Origin: Ascaphus truei
Lineage: Eukaryota > Chordata > Amphibia > Anura > Ascaphidae
Reading direction: 5' to 3'
Assembly (NCBI GenBank): GCA_036426205.1
Contig: CM071567.1
Location: 293,584,847 to 293,648,846 of the forward strand
DNA length: 64,000 nt
Shown: one piece after another, positions 11,151 through 21,764 of the stretch
How positions within the stretch are numbered: the first letter of the stretch is position 1
Layout of the letters: every line of letters begins with the position of its first letter
The notes under the pieces: generated by a model
What the model saw: the letters and a program-made list of their open reading frames with translations, nothing else
Told to the model about the DNA's origin: nothing
The model's database searches: none
Position numbers and translations under genes: made by a program

Positions 11151-11859
11151 AAAGCAAAAGGTGGCACTGTGTCCCTGGCAGCTGTGGGAGCATTGTATGT
11201 TATGAGATGATGGTTGCAGACCTGCAATTTTTATTTTATATGAATAATTTATAATATACTGTAAATATGATAACCCCTCTTTACCCGGCTCAAAAAGAGT
11301 GCTACATCGATGTGTTATATACAGTGGTGCTCTGTGTGTCTATTTACTGTCTCAGAGTGCTCGGTGTGTATGTTCAGAGGTTGTAATGAAAGGTGCCAGG
11401 AACATTATTGGTACAAACAAGCTTTACTAATTCCTTTCATTCTGGTTCCACATATAAAGACATCTTTTCCTTGGACACTGAGTGTCAAATAATACAGCTG
11501 CATTAGGTATTCTTCCTGGACAGCTCTCGCCACTATCCTTGGAAGGTTGCGAAATGGGGCTCTTGGCATTGGGTCTGCATGATATTCGCTGTCCCTGCGT
11601 TTGGATTTGCCTCCTTGCTACCAGGACCCGTGGTAGAGATACTCCTACCATCAGAGATAAATATCCCGTCACTTTGAGTACCTTCCTTATCCCAAGGAAT
11701 AAGAAGGGGCTCACATTTAGAACTGGTCAGTATAGGCAAATCCTGCAGTGCCCCAGAACCCTTTCAGTGCAAACGTCTAACCTCAGACCATTGTTATGGG
11801 CTGATTAGAAGGGGCACGTTCCCAAACTATAAAATAATGAAGGGGAAAAGACATCCTTA
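11151..11859. other. Unclassified repeat-derived sequence
   Basis: Bases 11385-11430 share a module with 27762-27812 (AGGTGCCAGGAAC, then GTACAAACAAG and GCTTTA); in both places the reverse strand carries an AATAAAGC-like or degenerate signal, suggesting the edge of an unrecognised LTR family on the minus strand. The remainder has no recognised family. Confidence 0.4.
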
Positions 11860-12317
11860 GGCCTGGGTCCCGCTGCTTCTGATGGCCCGTGCGGCCGCAG
11901 ACCACCAGCCCCTTTCCTGTAGTGGGGAGGTCCCCGCTGGCTCCTTACTACTTGGCTGACTGTGTGCTGTGACGCGTCAGCCGGCCGATGCTGCAAGCTC
12001 CTAGTGATTTGCAGCTCTGACGCGTCACATGGTGCGGCAGTCAGCCAATGAGGGAAGGAGGGGAGGGAAGGAGCTAGATGGGAGGTACCTTGGGAGGGGA
12101 AAAGTGTGTGAGTGTATATGTATGTGTGTATGTATTGTTGTGTGTATGTGTTGTGTGGGGGGGTGGTGGGCACAACGATCTTCACAAAGTTTTACCACGC
12201 CCCCCCTCCCACTCCCGCTCCGGCTCCCTGCTCCCTACAGACCGCATATCACGGTCAATTGCCTGTCAGCACGCCACCTGTCTGCAGTGTGGGTGCGCTG
12301 ACTGAGGGAGCGGGGCC
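11860..12317. mobile_element. Harbinger-like MITE (TTA target duplication)
   Basis: The ends are GGCCTGGGTCCCGCTGC (11860) and AGCGGGGCC (to 12317), flanked by TTA at 11857-11859 and again at 12318-12320, matching the TWA 3-bp target duplication of PIF/Harbinger elements. The interior holds GACGCGTCA palindromes around 11970 and 12020 and a GT-rich tract (12105-12160). A related copy lies in opposite orientation at 46651-47370, sharing the terminal words, the GACGCGTCA sites and a CCAATGAGGG/CCCTCATTGG segment. Non-coding; it would depend on an autonomous element elsewhere. Confidence 0.72.
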
Positions 12318-12357
12318 TTAGCCTTAAACATATAGCTACACATAAACATGAGATACT

Positions 12358-12908
12358 TGACAAAGTGAGAATTTGACGTAAGGGGAGGGTCTGACATAAC
12401 AGCACTGGGATCTATGCAACCATTTTAAGTCAGCATCCATCTTAGGTTTTGTCTGATGACGGGTTATGAGATGGACGTTTTTAATGAGGTTTTTGCTTTC
12501 AACTTTCAAGTGAGAATAACCAAGCAGCTACCTAAAAAACCTTGAGCAAGTGCCAATGTTTGAAAAGGCCAGACTGATAGGGATGGTTTCTGTATGAGAG
12601 AAAGGTCACCAGCTTAATCCAGTATTATTGCTGAATCATCTCATTTAGACAATCCATAATGTCTCAACTCAATGTATTCGTGTGCATAATTTGTTTACCT
12701 TTTACGCATACGTAGTGACGACACGCAACCTTGTATAGGGGGCGTGGGTTTAGTATTTTGTGTATAAATAATGCCTGTATGCACCATGTCTTTGGGAGGG
12801 TTTTATTTGAAACTCTCCTCTGCGTGTGCACCGCACAAGCAATAAACTTATTTGTCTTTCTTCAAATATAACCTCAGACTCGTGTTGTTATTTCACAGAG
12901 CTTTATCA
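12358..12908 (+). repeat. 5' LTR of the provirus
   Basis: It runs from TGACAAAG to CTTTATCA, so it has canonical TG...CA ends, and is 551 bases long. Promoter-like TATAAATA lies at 12763-12770 and AATAAA at 12841-12846, about 70 bases apart, placing the U3-R-U5 borders near there. It differs from the 3' LTR by many single-base indels and fewer substitutions. Confidence 0.93.
12763..12770 (+). promoter_or_regulatory. LTR TATA box
   Basis: TATAAATA in the U3 part of the 5' LTR, followed by a polyadenylation signal about 70 bases on. The same box is present in the 3' LTR near 19437-19444. Confidence 0.7.
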
Positions 12909-12910
12909 GA

Positions 12911-12928
12911 TGGCGCACCGAATAGAAA
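12911..12928 (+). other. Candidate retroviral primer-binding site
   Basis: TGGCGCACCGAATAG begins two bases after the 5' LTR, exactly where a tRNA primer-binding site should lie, and starts with the TGG that pairs with tRNA CCA ends. I could not match it confidently to a particular tRNA; mutation or indels may obscure it. Confidence 0.55.
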
Positions 12929-13548
12929 CCCAAAAAACACCGGAAGCTGAGCACCTGGAAAAACCACTCCTCGGTCACTCAAATCTGAGCGCTCATAAGA
13001 ATCAAGGTAAAAGGCACCTTTTGAGGAAAGCCTGAGTTTAAAAAGTTGTTTTGAGTGTTGTGTAGAGAGATGTGTTTTGAAGGGTGTCTCAATCTGTGTT
13101 GATGGGTTAACCTAGCAGTGTCAAATAAGTTTATTTGTCTGTTCCTGTATCCATTTTAAAGTGTTAAGTTTTAAGTTTTATTGGGATTAAGGTGAGAGTC
13201 CCATTAAAATGTTTGGTGTTTTGGTGATGAAGGTGAGTGTTTGTATGCGTAAGGGATTGTTTTTCAGACTGTCCTGGGTTGTGATAAATATTTTTGTTGT
13301 CTGAGCAGGAAGGGTCCCTGATTGTACATTTGCTCTGTCTTGTCAGTAACATACCAAATGAGGTTATTTATGGATATCTGTTTAGAAGGTCTTATCTGTA
13401 TCCATGTTATAGAAGTATAAGGTTTATCAGGACTGGGTTGGACCCGCTGAAGTAATTCAAGTGTTTTCTTGGGTATAGTTATGGTGAAAAAATACAATAA
13501 CATGCCAAAAAAGTTGTACGTAATCAGCTTGCGCTGATTATTGTATCA

Positions 13549-13627
13549 GGTGTATTGTACAGGTCAATTAAATTTGATTTCTGTAACCAAAGAAGTATTG
13601 TACAGGTCAATTAAATTTGATTACTGT
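13549..13627. repeat. Tandem duplication (about 47-base unit)
   Basis: GTATTGTACAGGTCAATTAA occurs at about 13551 and again at about 13598, each followed by ATTTGATT. It lies inside the proviral leader. Confidence 0.8.
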
Positions 13628-13752
13628 AAGAGGAGAATAATGGGAAACCAAAGTTCTCAGAATTTGCCGTTAGAGGTTGTGTGTCTGCAGACAAAAATAA
13701 TAAAGAATGGATACAGAGAACAAGAAGAGACAATATAAATATGTTTTGTTGG

Positions 13753-13845
13753 CCAATGAAAAATACATGCAAGTTCAAATGAAAAATACATGCAAGTTCA
13801 AATGAAAATACACATGCAAGTCCCAGTGAAAAACATGCCACCCCA
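13753..13845. repeat. Short tandem repeat, about 25-base unit
   Basis: Units built on AATGAAAAATACATGCAAGT are repeated three to four times with increasing divergence towards the right. Confidence 0.8.
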
Positions 13846-14769
13846 ATGAAAAAAGTTTGTTTGCAATAAATTACTATAGAAGGAAGAGTGAACCTATGAG
13901 CAGCCGCACCGGTTTTCTTATCCGTAAGAATGCGAACGCAAGGGCTCATAGTGGAACCTTCTAACTTTCAGTAATCCCTGTGTGTCTGTGGTAGTATAAA
14001 TCTTTGGATTTTATGAGGTTTTTGTGGCAAAAGTCAAGCATGGCGTGACCGGCTGGCGGATACTGCAGAAATCAGTTGTGAACGTATAAGCTTTTCCTTC
14101 CATTTCCCCACATGCAATAAGTGGTTATAAATCATTTCCTGATATAAACTCAAGTTTCGGTGCCGGCAAGTAAAACTGTTGCGCCCTTAATGGAGAGTGG
14201 TTAGATGGATTTGATACCCTAATGAATTTTTCCTGAATGATTACCTGTGTGAAAGATAAACCATGCTAAGTATCACGTGTGCACAAATCACCATCCAGAA
14301 ACTTGCAAGTACGTACGAAAACATGAATATTTTTTGCTCACAATGAAATCAAATGTCTGAAAGAAAGAGTTTCAAAATCGCAGCAGCACAGAGCGTGCCC
14401 CCACTTTTTTTCTCCAGCGCGAGGAATGTGCTAAGATACGAAAGTTAACTCAGAAAGCTCCGGAGCATCAGAGTAGTTTTAAAGTCAGGTTATTTATGAG
14501 AGTAAAGAAAGAGAAGGGAACTTTTATTAATAGTTGCAGGGTGAAATTGTTGCGTTATAGGGGAGAAATGTTTTTATTTTATTTGTTTGTTATTTTTGTG
14601 ATGTTGTGTGGCTGTGTATGAGAGAAGTTTTTTGTATCGTGTGTGTTCTGTATTGTGTTTAACGAGTAAAAACACATTTCAATTTTATTTCTAGAGGATT
14701 AAGATGTTTGGGAATATTTTGTGTTTAAAAATGTGGGTAAAAGATCATAAGCATTGTTTGAAGTATATA

Positions 14770-16000
14770 TTGTATTGTATGTTTTTATGTATATAACGCC
14801 ATTAATATGCACAGCGCTTCACAGAAGTGGTGCACGTCGTAATCATATAGGTAGCAAAGGGTAAAGGTAAGAGGTCATGAAATAAGTGATCCAGACATAA
14901 AAGTAACATTAAGGAAGAGAAGTCACTGCTCTGAGGAACTTACAATCTAATTGGTAGGTAGGGAGAGCGTACAGAAGCAGTAGGCTTTGATTAGAAGCCG
15001 GGAGAGGAATTTCAGGAGGGGAAATGCAGAATCAGAGTTTAAAGAGTAGAGTGATTCTGGCAGCAGCGTTTGGGAGAGATAGTAGTGAAGACAGGTGAAA
15101 GTCAGGAAGCTGGGATAGCAGGGGATTACAGTTAGCAAGAGGGGAGAGAATGAGGGTCTGAATCAGAGTTTTAATAGTTGAGCAACAGAGGAACAGGTGT
15201 ATCTTTGTGATATTGTGGAGGAAAAAGCGACAGTTATAGAAATGTTTTGAATGAAAGAGGAGAATATGAGAGAGAAGTTGGGAGTGACCCCTAAGCAGTG
15301 TGCTTGAGCTACTGCATGGAAGATTCAAGAGTAATGTGGAAGGAGATAATAGGGTCAAGTTTGGGAGGAAGTATGAGGAACTCTGTTTTTGCCATGTTAA
15401 ATTTAAGGCAAAAGAGGGCCTTCCAGGATGAGATAACAGAGAGACATTCAGAAACTTAGGTTTGTATGGCAGGTGTAAGGTCAGGGGTTGAATAGTAAAT
15501 GAGGGTGTTGTCAGCATAGTGGTGATATTTAAACCTAACAGATGTTATTAGGTCACCTAGAGAGAGTGTGTACAGAGAAAAGAGAAGAGTGTGGTTCACA
15601 GAGGCAAAAGCTGCAGGGAGTAATAGGAGCAGAGTGTAATGACCTCTGTCTGGGGCAGCATATAGGTCATCAGTTATTTTAGTGAGAATTGTCTCCGTGG
15701 AGGGAGCAGTGCAGAAGTCAGATTGTAGAGGGTTAAGGAGAGAATGGGTGTGAGAAAATGGAGCAAGCAGGAGAATACAAGACAAGTTCAGTAGTTAGAA
15801 AGGCAGGTCAGGTCAAGCTTGCTATTTTTGAGTCATGGTATAACTATTACATGTTTTAAGGAGAATGGAAATGATGGTGACACTCTTTTGAGATAGTGGA
15901 AAAAGAGTCAAGGAAAGCAGGAAGAGAGTAGGAAGCAAAGTAGGATAGGAGGAAAAAGAGGGAATATTCTGGTGTATGGATTCAACCTCTTGCTTAAAAT
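14770..16000 (-). mobile_element. L2-type LINE inserted in the provirus
   Basis: On the minus strand, frames at 15785-15456 and 15517-15032 match the end of an L2-clade reverse transcriptase. The first contains a STETxLTKxTDDL-like segment, the AFASVNHTLL equivalent of the A box and HYADNT where YADD is expected, so the second catalytic Asp is lost. The second has the late segment NPLLSQLPDFHLSSL followed by NAAARI. The 3' UTR ends at about 14780 with the L2-like tail on the minus strand (ATTGTAAGTTCCTC, AGCGCTGTG and GGCGTTATATA). The frames overlap in different phases, showing frameshifts. The 5' limit is uncertain. Inactive insertion that displaced or followed loss of the retroviral pol region. 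Confidence 0.8.
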
Positions 16001-16849
16001 AGTCAGCAAAGTCCTGAGATGAGATGAAAGAAGAGTTAATGAGGGTTAGACTTGTGAGTGTTGATTAATGGAGAGAAATAGGTGTGTGTAGCTTGAGAAA
16101 GGACAGAATTGCAACAGGATAGCATAAATTTGTAGTGAATGAAGTCAGTGAAACTATAAAAGTTCAAAACAGAAAGCATTAAAAAGAACTGAGTGGAGGG
16201 AAATAGCATGAGCGTGTGGAGTTATTTGTGTGTTAAGAAGTTATATAAACCTTAGCTATATAAAAGCCTGTGGGTTAATTTTTAAAAGGCCATAAAAAAA
16301 AGTAGTTCTTAGGGCTCTGGATAAAGCTCCATGTATTTAAACTTTAAGCAAAAGTTCCAATCCAATAATTATTATTTTTCAGGAAAAAGCCGTGGTGTAC
16401 CATTATCTTATCTTTTCAGGGTCAATTGGCGAAACGCCCAGAAACAAAATGGCTCTTTGCCCGGAAACAAGTCTTATAGAAAATATTTTTTTCTTTAGTC
16501 AGATGAATATGCAGAGTGTCTTTAAAATTATAAAGCTGACCGTGTGCTCAGCACTGTGCAAAGAGATTATATAAAGCAAGACATTAGTGTGAAGTCTTAT
16601 ACAAAATCATTTGTCTATTAACTGAATATGTGATGTATGTTATAACTTTTAACCATTTATTTTTTCCAAAGGTGTCCGTAAGCAGTGGTTATTGTAAAAA
16701 TTGCTGTGTAATCTAGAATGGGTTTGCCAGGAAGTGGTGAATTTGGGAGTCACCTCTCATTTGTGGGTGTGTCTTGTGTATAGGGTTAAATACAGGGGAT
16801 ACATAGTTGCAAAAGCAGTTACATAAGTGAATAAGGTATGCATTATGTA
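16001..16849. other. Proviral interior, not recognised
   Basis: AT-rich sequence with no frame resembling a retroviral or LINE protein. It may hold degraded pol or 5' L2 sequence. Confidence 0.4.
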
Positions 16850-17200
16850 GAAGGCATTTCAATTTTTTAACAGAATAGTTACAGTGGAGTGTTTGGGGTA
16901 AAAGCCAGATAGGGAGTGGCTAGGAAATTTGTATGGGTAAAATAATGGCTTAATTGGGAGTGAATATTTTTCCATAACAGTGGATAGTATTGGGAAAAGG
17001 GATATTGGCCTGTAGTTTGAGACAGTGTTTTTTGTCCCCACTTTTGAAGATTGGGACAAACTCTGGTAGTTTCCCAGGTCTTAGGGATATGGCCTGCAGA
17101 CAGGATAGAATTAATTATGGAAACAAGTGGGTTAGCAAGGGATGAGGCCCTAAAGTTTCAGGAACTTAGATTGTATCAAAGTCAGGTTCACAGTGGCTAC
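16850..17200 (-). mobile_element. LINE RT fragment, same family as 27813-30418
   Basis: The minus-strand frame 17059-16859 reads SSKVGTKNTVSNYRPISLFP followed by a PKHSTVTILL segment, closely matching positions about 28890-29070 of the LINE at 27813-30418 (SGDKNTVSNYRPISLLPI). It is a short internal fragment with both ends missing, sitting antisense inside the provirus. Confidence 0.85.
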
Positions 17201-17806
17201 TTAGTTTTAATTTGAGGAACATTAATAGGGAATACCTCTGTCTATATGTGGATGCTAAGACAGGAATAAACACATTGATACAAGAATTTAGTCCTAGGTA
17301 TAAATGTTCTCCCTATGAGACACATATGGGATGACTTGTGACTATCAACAGTCCAAAGGAAAGAATTAAGGACCATGTTATTGGTAATAAAACAATAAGT
17401 TGTATGCAACTAATACATTTTTTGAGTCTCTCTAGGCAACGTTGAAAGTGCACCTACTCGAGATGGGGTTAATAGTCACATATTTCCTGCGCAAGCATGC
17501 TTTTCATCTCAGGTGAAAAGGCCTAAAGTAATCACCAATACAGCAAAGTCAAAGTGGCAGAGTTCTTTTCCTGGACCCAAAGTACAGTAAAGCTCGTTCC
17601 AGCTCCACCAAACGTTCCAGCGCCACCAAAGACCAAAGTCACCTAAAGCACAGCCGCATCAAGTTAACGTCTTGCCGAGTCAAAACTCTAACCGTTAACC
17701 AACGAGGAAAATAAGACACCAGGCTAAGGCCAGGTTTTATCAGAACATTTCATTTTTCAGACTCAATATTTTTATTCTTTAGAGTGTGTTAAGTTAGAAA
17801 TTTAAG
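17201..17806 (+). other. Proviral interior before env remnants
   Basis: Probably decayed env surface-subunit sequence by position. I see no diagnostic motif and no continuous frame. Confidence 0.35.
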
Positions 17807-18066
17807 GTGTATGTAGAATTGAGCCTTGATGGGAGGATTGGTTTCCTGGAAGCGTGGCTTGTGAAAGCTCTTGTATGTGTTTTGGCAGTACTCTTCACTC
17901 TCTATGTATGTGTCATGTGCAGCAAAACTTTGATCCAGAAGTGTGTTGCACCTCCACCGAAAGGAGGGGGTCACCCAGGGGCGTGTGTCAGCCACAAGGA
18001 AAGGATCATAAGTCAGCCATGTTGACCATCGCAGACATCGTCTGTTCTGATATTCTGAGTGAATGA
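17807..18066 (+). pseudogene. First env tail-like segment of the provirus
   Basis: The frame at 17807-18025 encodes a hydrophobic membrane-spanning segment of about 20 residues followed by a cysteine pair region and a Pro/Gly-rich tail. This is the layout of the membrane anchor and cytoplasmic tail of a retroviral transmembrane subunit. It is similar in order and wording to the segment at 18690-18860, the copy expected next to the 3' LTR. The provirus therefore seems to carry two versions of this tail in tandem, about 830 bases apart. I infer duplication or recombination between related proviruses; both are broken. Confidence 0.5.
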
Positions 18067-18440
18067 TGTATGCAATGCGTGCAGGGTGAGGATCATGCAT
18101 TTAGCTTCCACAGATACCAAACCCCCTCAATTCTCAGTAATAGAATGTTGTGATGATTCTGAAAATATATGATGATAGAGATAGATGCAATTTCTTTTAT
18201 CTAGCAACTGCATATCCAAAGAAAGGTTGCTTGCATAAAATAAGGTTTTTTAGTATTATGTGTATAATTTCTGTATTTTTTTTCCAATTTTTTTAAGGGA
18301 ACCTCTTTAAAGGGTGTATCAGACACTAGGAACAAGAATCAATTTATGGGTCAAGTGTCTCCACCAACTAATGAAACCTGTGTAAAAATGTATGTTTAGT
18401 CAGATAACAATTTACAGGAAGGATGTGGCCTTAATTTTGC
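18067..18440 (+). other. Proviral env region, degraded
   Basis: AT-rich with no continuous frame. 18310-18400 may correspond to env ectodomain sequence upstream of the CX6CC region, but the match is only positional. Confidence 0.35.
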
Positions 18441-18895
18441 AGTTTTAATTTTATCATTAAACCAAGAACAGGTTCAGATTAGGCTTATGGCGTTACAAAA
18501 CAGAATTGCTTTAGATTATGTTTTAGCTTCAAAAGGAGGGGTATGTGTCCTAATTGAGGAACAATGTTGTGTTTTTATTCCAGATCAGTGTAGCACTGTG
18601 CAGCATGAACTTGATTAAATACAAGAGATTCAAAAGAGGGTTACAAAGGGAAGTGACAGATTATCACCCTTGGGGTTAGGTGAATGGCTTAGATCACTTG
18701 GAGCAAAAACTTTTGAATGTTTTGATGTGTTTGGGAGTGTTACTTGTTGTCATATATGTGGGTGTCACGTGTTGCAAAGGTATGATCCACAGGTGTGCGA
18801 CCCCCTCTCCCATTCGGATGCCACTCTTTACAGATGCCAGAAAACAGCAGTACCGTGAAGAAAGAAGATGCCGATCACAGTTATTCAATTCATCA
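18441..18895 (+). pseudogene. Provirus env transmembrane subunit remnant
   Basis: Reading the plus strand in the frame of 18541 gives the LQNR-type heptad region followed by the CX6CC motif at 18544-18570 (Cys, six residues, Cys-Cys). In gamma-type retroviral envelopes this region links the transmembrane subunit covalently to the surface subunit and adjoins the so-called immunosuppressive segment. A stop codon lies at 18616-18618 in this frame, and the hydrophobic membrane anchor (about 18700-18775) is read in another frame, so there is both a stop and a frameshift. A cysteine pair and basic residues follow the anchor, as in a cytoplasmic tail. The position immediately upstream of the polypurine tract and 3' LTR agrees. 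Not a functional envelope. Confidence 0.82.
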
Positions 18896-19014
18896 AAAGA
18901 CATATTGGCCGCAGCGCCTTATGAGACTATGACAGTGAAGGGCACGCACCCTTGTCCTTTGAGTTATCCCTGGACTATCATCATGAACTTAATTCTCAAA
19001 AGCTATGTTTTAAG

Positions 19015-19030
19015 AATAAAAAGGAGGGAG
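19015..19030 (+). other. Polypurine tract of the provirus
   Basis: AATAAAAAGGAGGGAG lies immediately 5' of the 3' LTR (19031), the position where plus-strand DNA synthesis is primed. Confidence 0.85.
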
Positions 19031-19583
19031 TGACAAAGTGAGAATTTGACGTAAGGGGAGGGTCTGACATAACAGCACGGGATCTATGCACCATTTTAAG
19101 TCAGCATCCATCTAAGGTTTTGTTCGAGTGAACGGGTTATGAATGGACGTTTTTGAATGAGGTTTTTTGCTTTCATACTTCAAGTGAGAATAAACCAAGC
19201 AGCTACTAAAAAACCTGAGCAAAGTGCCAATGTTATGAAAAAGGCCAGACTGATAGGGATGGTTTCTGTATGGAGAGAAAGGTCACCAGCTTAATACAGT
19301 ATTATGCGTAAATCATCTCATTTAAACATCCCATAATGTCATCAACTCAAGGTTTCGTGTGCATAATTTGTTTACCTTTTACGCATACGTATTGACGACA
19401 CCAACCTTGTAGAGGGGGCGTGGGTTTAGTATTTGTGTATAAATAATGCCTGTATGCACCATGTCTTTGGGAGGGTTTTATTTTGAAACTCTCCTCTGCG
19501 TGTGCACCGCACAAGCAATAAACTTTTTTCTATCTGCAAAATATAACCTCAGACTCGTGTTGTTATTTCACATAGCTTTATCA
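19031..19583 (+). repeat. 3' LTR of the provirus
   Basis: TGACAAAG...CTTTATCA, 553 bases, a near-duplicate of the 5' LTR. TATAAATA near 19437 and AATAAA at 19517-19522 are conserved. It is followed by the TACT target duplication at 19584-19587. Confidence 0.93.
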
Positions 19584-19831
19584 TACTATATACAGTGAGA
19601 TATATCTCTTCTTCAACAACTCCTGGGACCTGAATCTAGAATCTACTCCACTCACTATATATGCCTACTAACACACATAGATTCCATGCTCTACTCAAAT
19701 GCTCCAGGTAAAAAATTTGTATGAAAGAAGGTCTAGTGTTTTGCCTTCCAAGAATGTGTTTCTTGGCTCCTCAGGATCCTACCTACTAGTGACATCACTG
19801 GTCACCATGCCTACAGCGGGAGTCATCCTAA

Positions 19832-20001
19832 GGCCGCACTTATAGTGCTGGAGACAGCGACGCGACGTCGCGGCAAAACAAATGCCGCCGTCGCGTTTGC
19901 TTATAGTAAGCGCGACGGATTGGTCGCGATCGCTGGAAGTCATCTCTATTTGATTTTCCAGCAATCGTCGCCTGACCGTTGCCGGTACTATAAGTGTAGC
20001 C
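19832..20001. mobile_element. Short MITE with GGCCGCACTTATAGT ends
   Basis: The left end GGCCGCACTTATAGTGC (19832) is answered by GTACTATAAGTGTAGCC ending at 20001. The interior contains nested GC-rich palindromes (GCGACGCGACGTCGC and CGCGACGG words). The left flank is TAA; the right flank does not repeat it exactly. Non-coding DNA element, 170 bases. Confidence 0.7.
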
Positions 20002-21760
20002 TGTACCAGGAGACAGACTAGATACCTAGAAGGTGGGCGTGCCTTGGTTTCTTCATAATCACCCTGTACCATGTGATGGGAGGGGGGAGTTACACTTTCT
20101 AAGCACATAGTGTTAACTCTTTAAGGCCCTTAACCTTTAGTAGTCCCTAACATGGGGGGGGGGGGGGTTACACCTATATAGTCATTTACATATTTTCATT
20201 TATTATATTTATAGAAATCATTATGGATACAATATATTGTTTAATATGTTCATTCTCCATTTTGACTGCAATTAATACTGTTTTCAGGCACCTCTGTACA
20301 ATTAGAGGTCCCTATAAATAGAGCCATTTGGGATCTTACCAGTTATCCTGTGACGCAGTGGCCAAACACTGCGAATCGCATAGGCAGGCTTTTAATTGGG
20401 TGTGACGTCCGCACTTGTGATGTTGAGAGGGGGGACCGAGCGTGCGCACGGGACGTGAACGGATTAGGAACACGTGACAAATGCCAGAGCCTTGAGAAGC
20501 TAAGGAAATAACTCGCTGGGACACCTGTTGGCGGTTAAACCAATGTACTTGATTATTATCATGTGGCAGTGATACTTGCCTTTTATTCATTCCGTGTATA
20601 ATAAAATGTACCTCCCTACACACATACACTTCTGAGATATTTTTCAGTCTACTTCAGCTCAACTTTTTGAAATCTACTCAGAGTATGAAAAAATACTTCT
20701 GTTTAAATAACTTATCCCCCCGCACATACTATTCTCCTTTATTTTACAAGTTGCCACGGTATATAAAAACTTATTTTCTATGTCCGGCACACTCTGAAAT
20801 ATGAGGTACAGAGGGTCCAGAACGTTATGCTGTGTGATTGGGTTGTGCTTTTGTTGAAATGTGCACTTTATAATTTCTAGCTGCAGAGACTGGAACAGGG
20901 CAAACAGATGCATCAAATCTCTGGAGCCCAGTAGGTGTAGGTGGGGGCGGGGGGGGGTGAGATTATGTTGCAAATGTTAATGCTGCCATTGCAATTTAGC
21001 CCATACAAACTGAAAGCGCATTATTGAAAAGTCATTTGTAGTCTATAATCATCATTTTCAGGACGGCTGGAGTCCAGAGACATACATACTCTCCTACTCT
21101 GCTGTGCATCAGCAATTTTTCCACATTCGTGCTAAAGAAATGATCTGGCTAATTGAAGATTAATTGAAAGATTAATTGCATGGCCAACTTTTATGAATAA
21201 TGGTCAAAGAAAAAGATGTCAGTTCCTCAACAGATGGGGAAGCAATGATGATCTTCAAAGTGTGCTTTAACCAGATTAAAGTTAAACACTCTTAAGGGTT
21301 GATCCCTAAATACATTAACAAATGTCATGGATCAGCGCCCCAGTAAGTTATTTTTTTCTTTTCCTCCGGATAGGCAGGTTACAGAAAAATGGCCACACCT
21401 TAAATAGCTACTAATGGCAAAAGCAAATGTTGCCAGGTTAAATAATTGTCATAGGGTGAAGTTCTAAAACTGGTATTATTAATTGTACTTCGGATATTAA
21501 GACTTTATTTTTAAATACAGTCTTGTCATTTTAATTTGTATATTATAGTATTGGATTTATTTTCCCTTGTACATACTACCCTTATGTGAATGTAATCAAT
21601 AGTTTTTGCCTTTTTTGGGAAATATTGTAAATACATTCTTTCTAGGGTTGTATAAAGAAATGATCGCCTTAGGGATTTTCTAAAAAAAACTGCTCAGAAA
21701 CGCAGTCCTAATTAAAGCAACTTTGTCATTGTTGATACATTCTTTCTATAGTTGGGCATG
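20002..21760. other. Mostly non-coding; one unrecognised minus-strand frame
   Basis: A G-run lies at 20154-20168. A 99-residue frame (20973-20674, minus) rich in Leu, Gln and His is not a family I recognise. It ends in a C/G-rich run and may be a fragment of a transposase or a chance frame. Nothing else stands out. Confidence 0.35.
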
Positions 21761-21764
21761 AGCA

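Larger units (their letters stand above)
12929..14769 (+). other. Proviral leader and unrecognisable gag region
   Basis: No frame resembling gag was found. The region includes two short tandem duplications: a 47-base unit containing GTACAGGTCAATTAAATTTGAT at 13549-13627, and a unit of about 25 bases containing AATACATGCAAGTTC, three times at 13753-13820. The sequence is AT-rich and frame-poor throughout, so either gag was deleted or it is too degraded to see. Confidence 0.5.
12354..19587 (+). mobile_element. Endogenous retrovirus provirus, internally decayed
   Basis: Two LTRs (12358-12908 and 19031-19583) in the same orientation are bounded by an identical 4-bp target duplication, TACT, at 12354-12357 and 19584-19587. 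A primer-binding-site candidate and a polypurine tract sit at the expected inner edges. The internal 6.1 kb contains env transmembrane-subunit remnants near the 3' LTR, as expected in 5'-LTR-gag-pol-env-LTR order. Gag and pol could not be recognised; the middle is filled by an antisense L2 LINE (14770-16000) and a second antisense LINE fragment (16850-17200). A 4-bp duplication and the CX6CC env motif both fit a gammaretrovirus-like (ERV1-type) origin. All frames are broken, so the provirus is not functional. Confidence 0.92.

Noticed and set aside
20674..20973. 99-residue minus-strand frame as a host gene
   Set aside because: No domain, no splice context that I can support, and it ends in a homopolymer-rich region; listed only as unrecognised.
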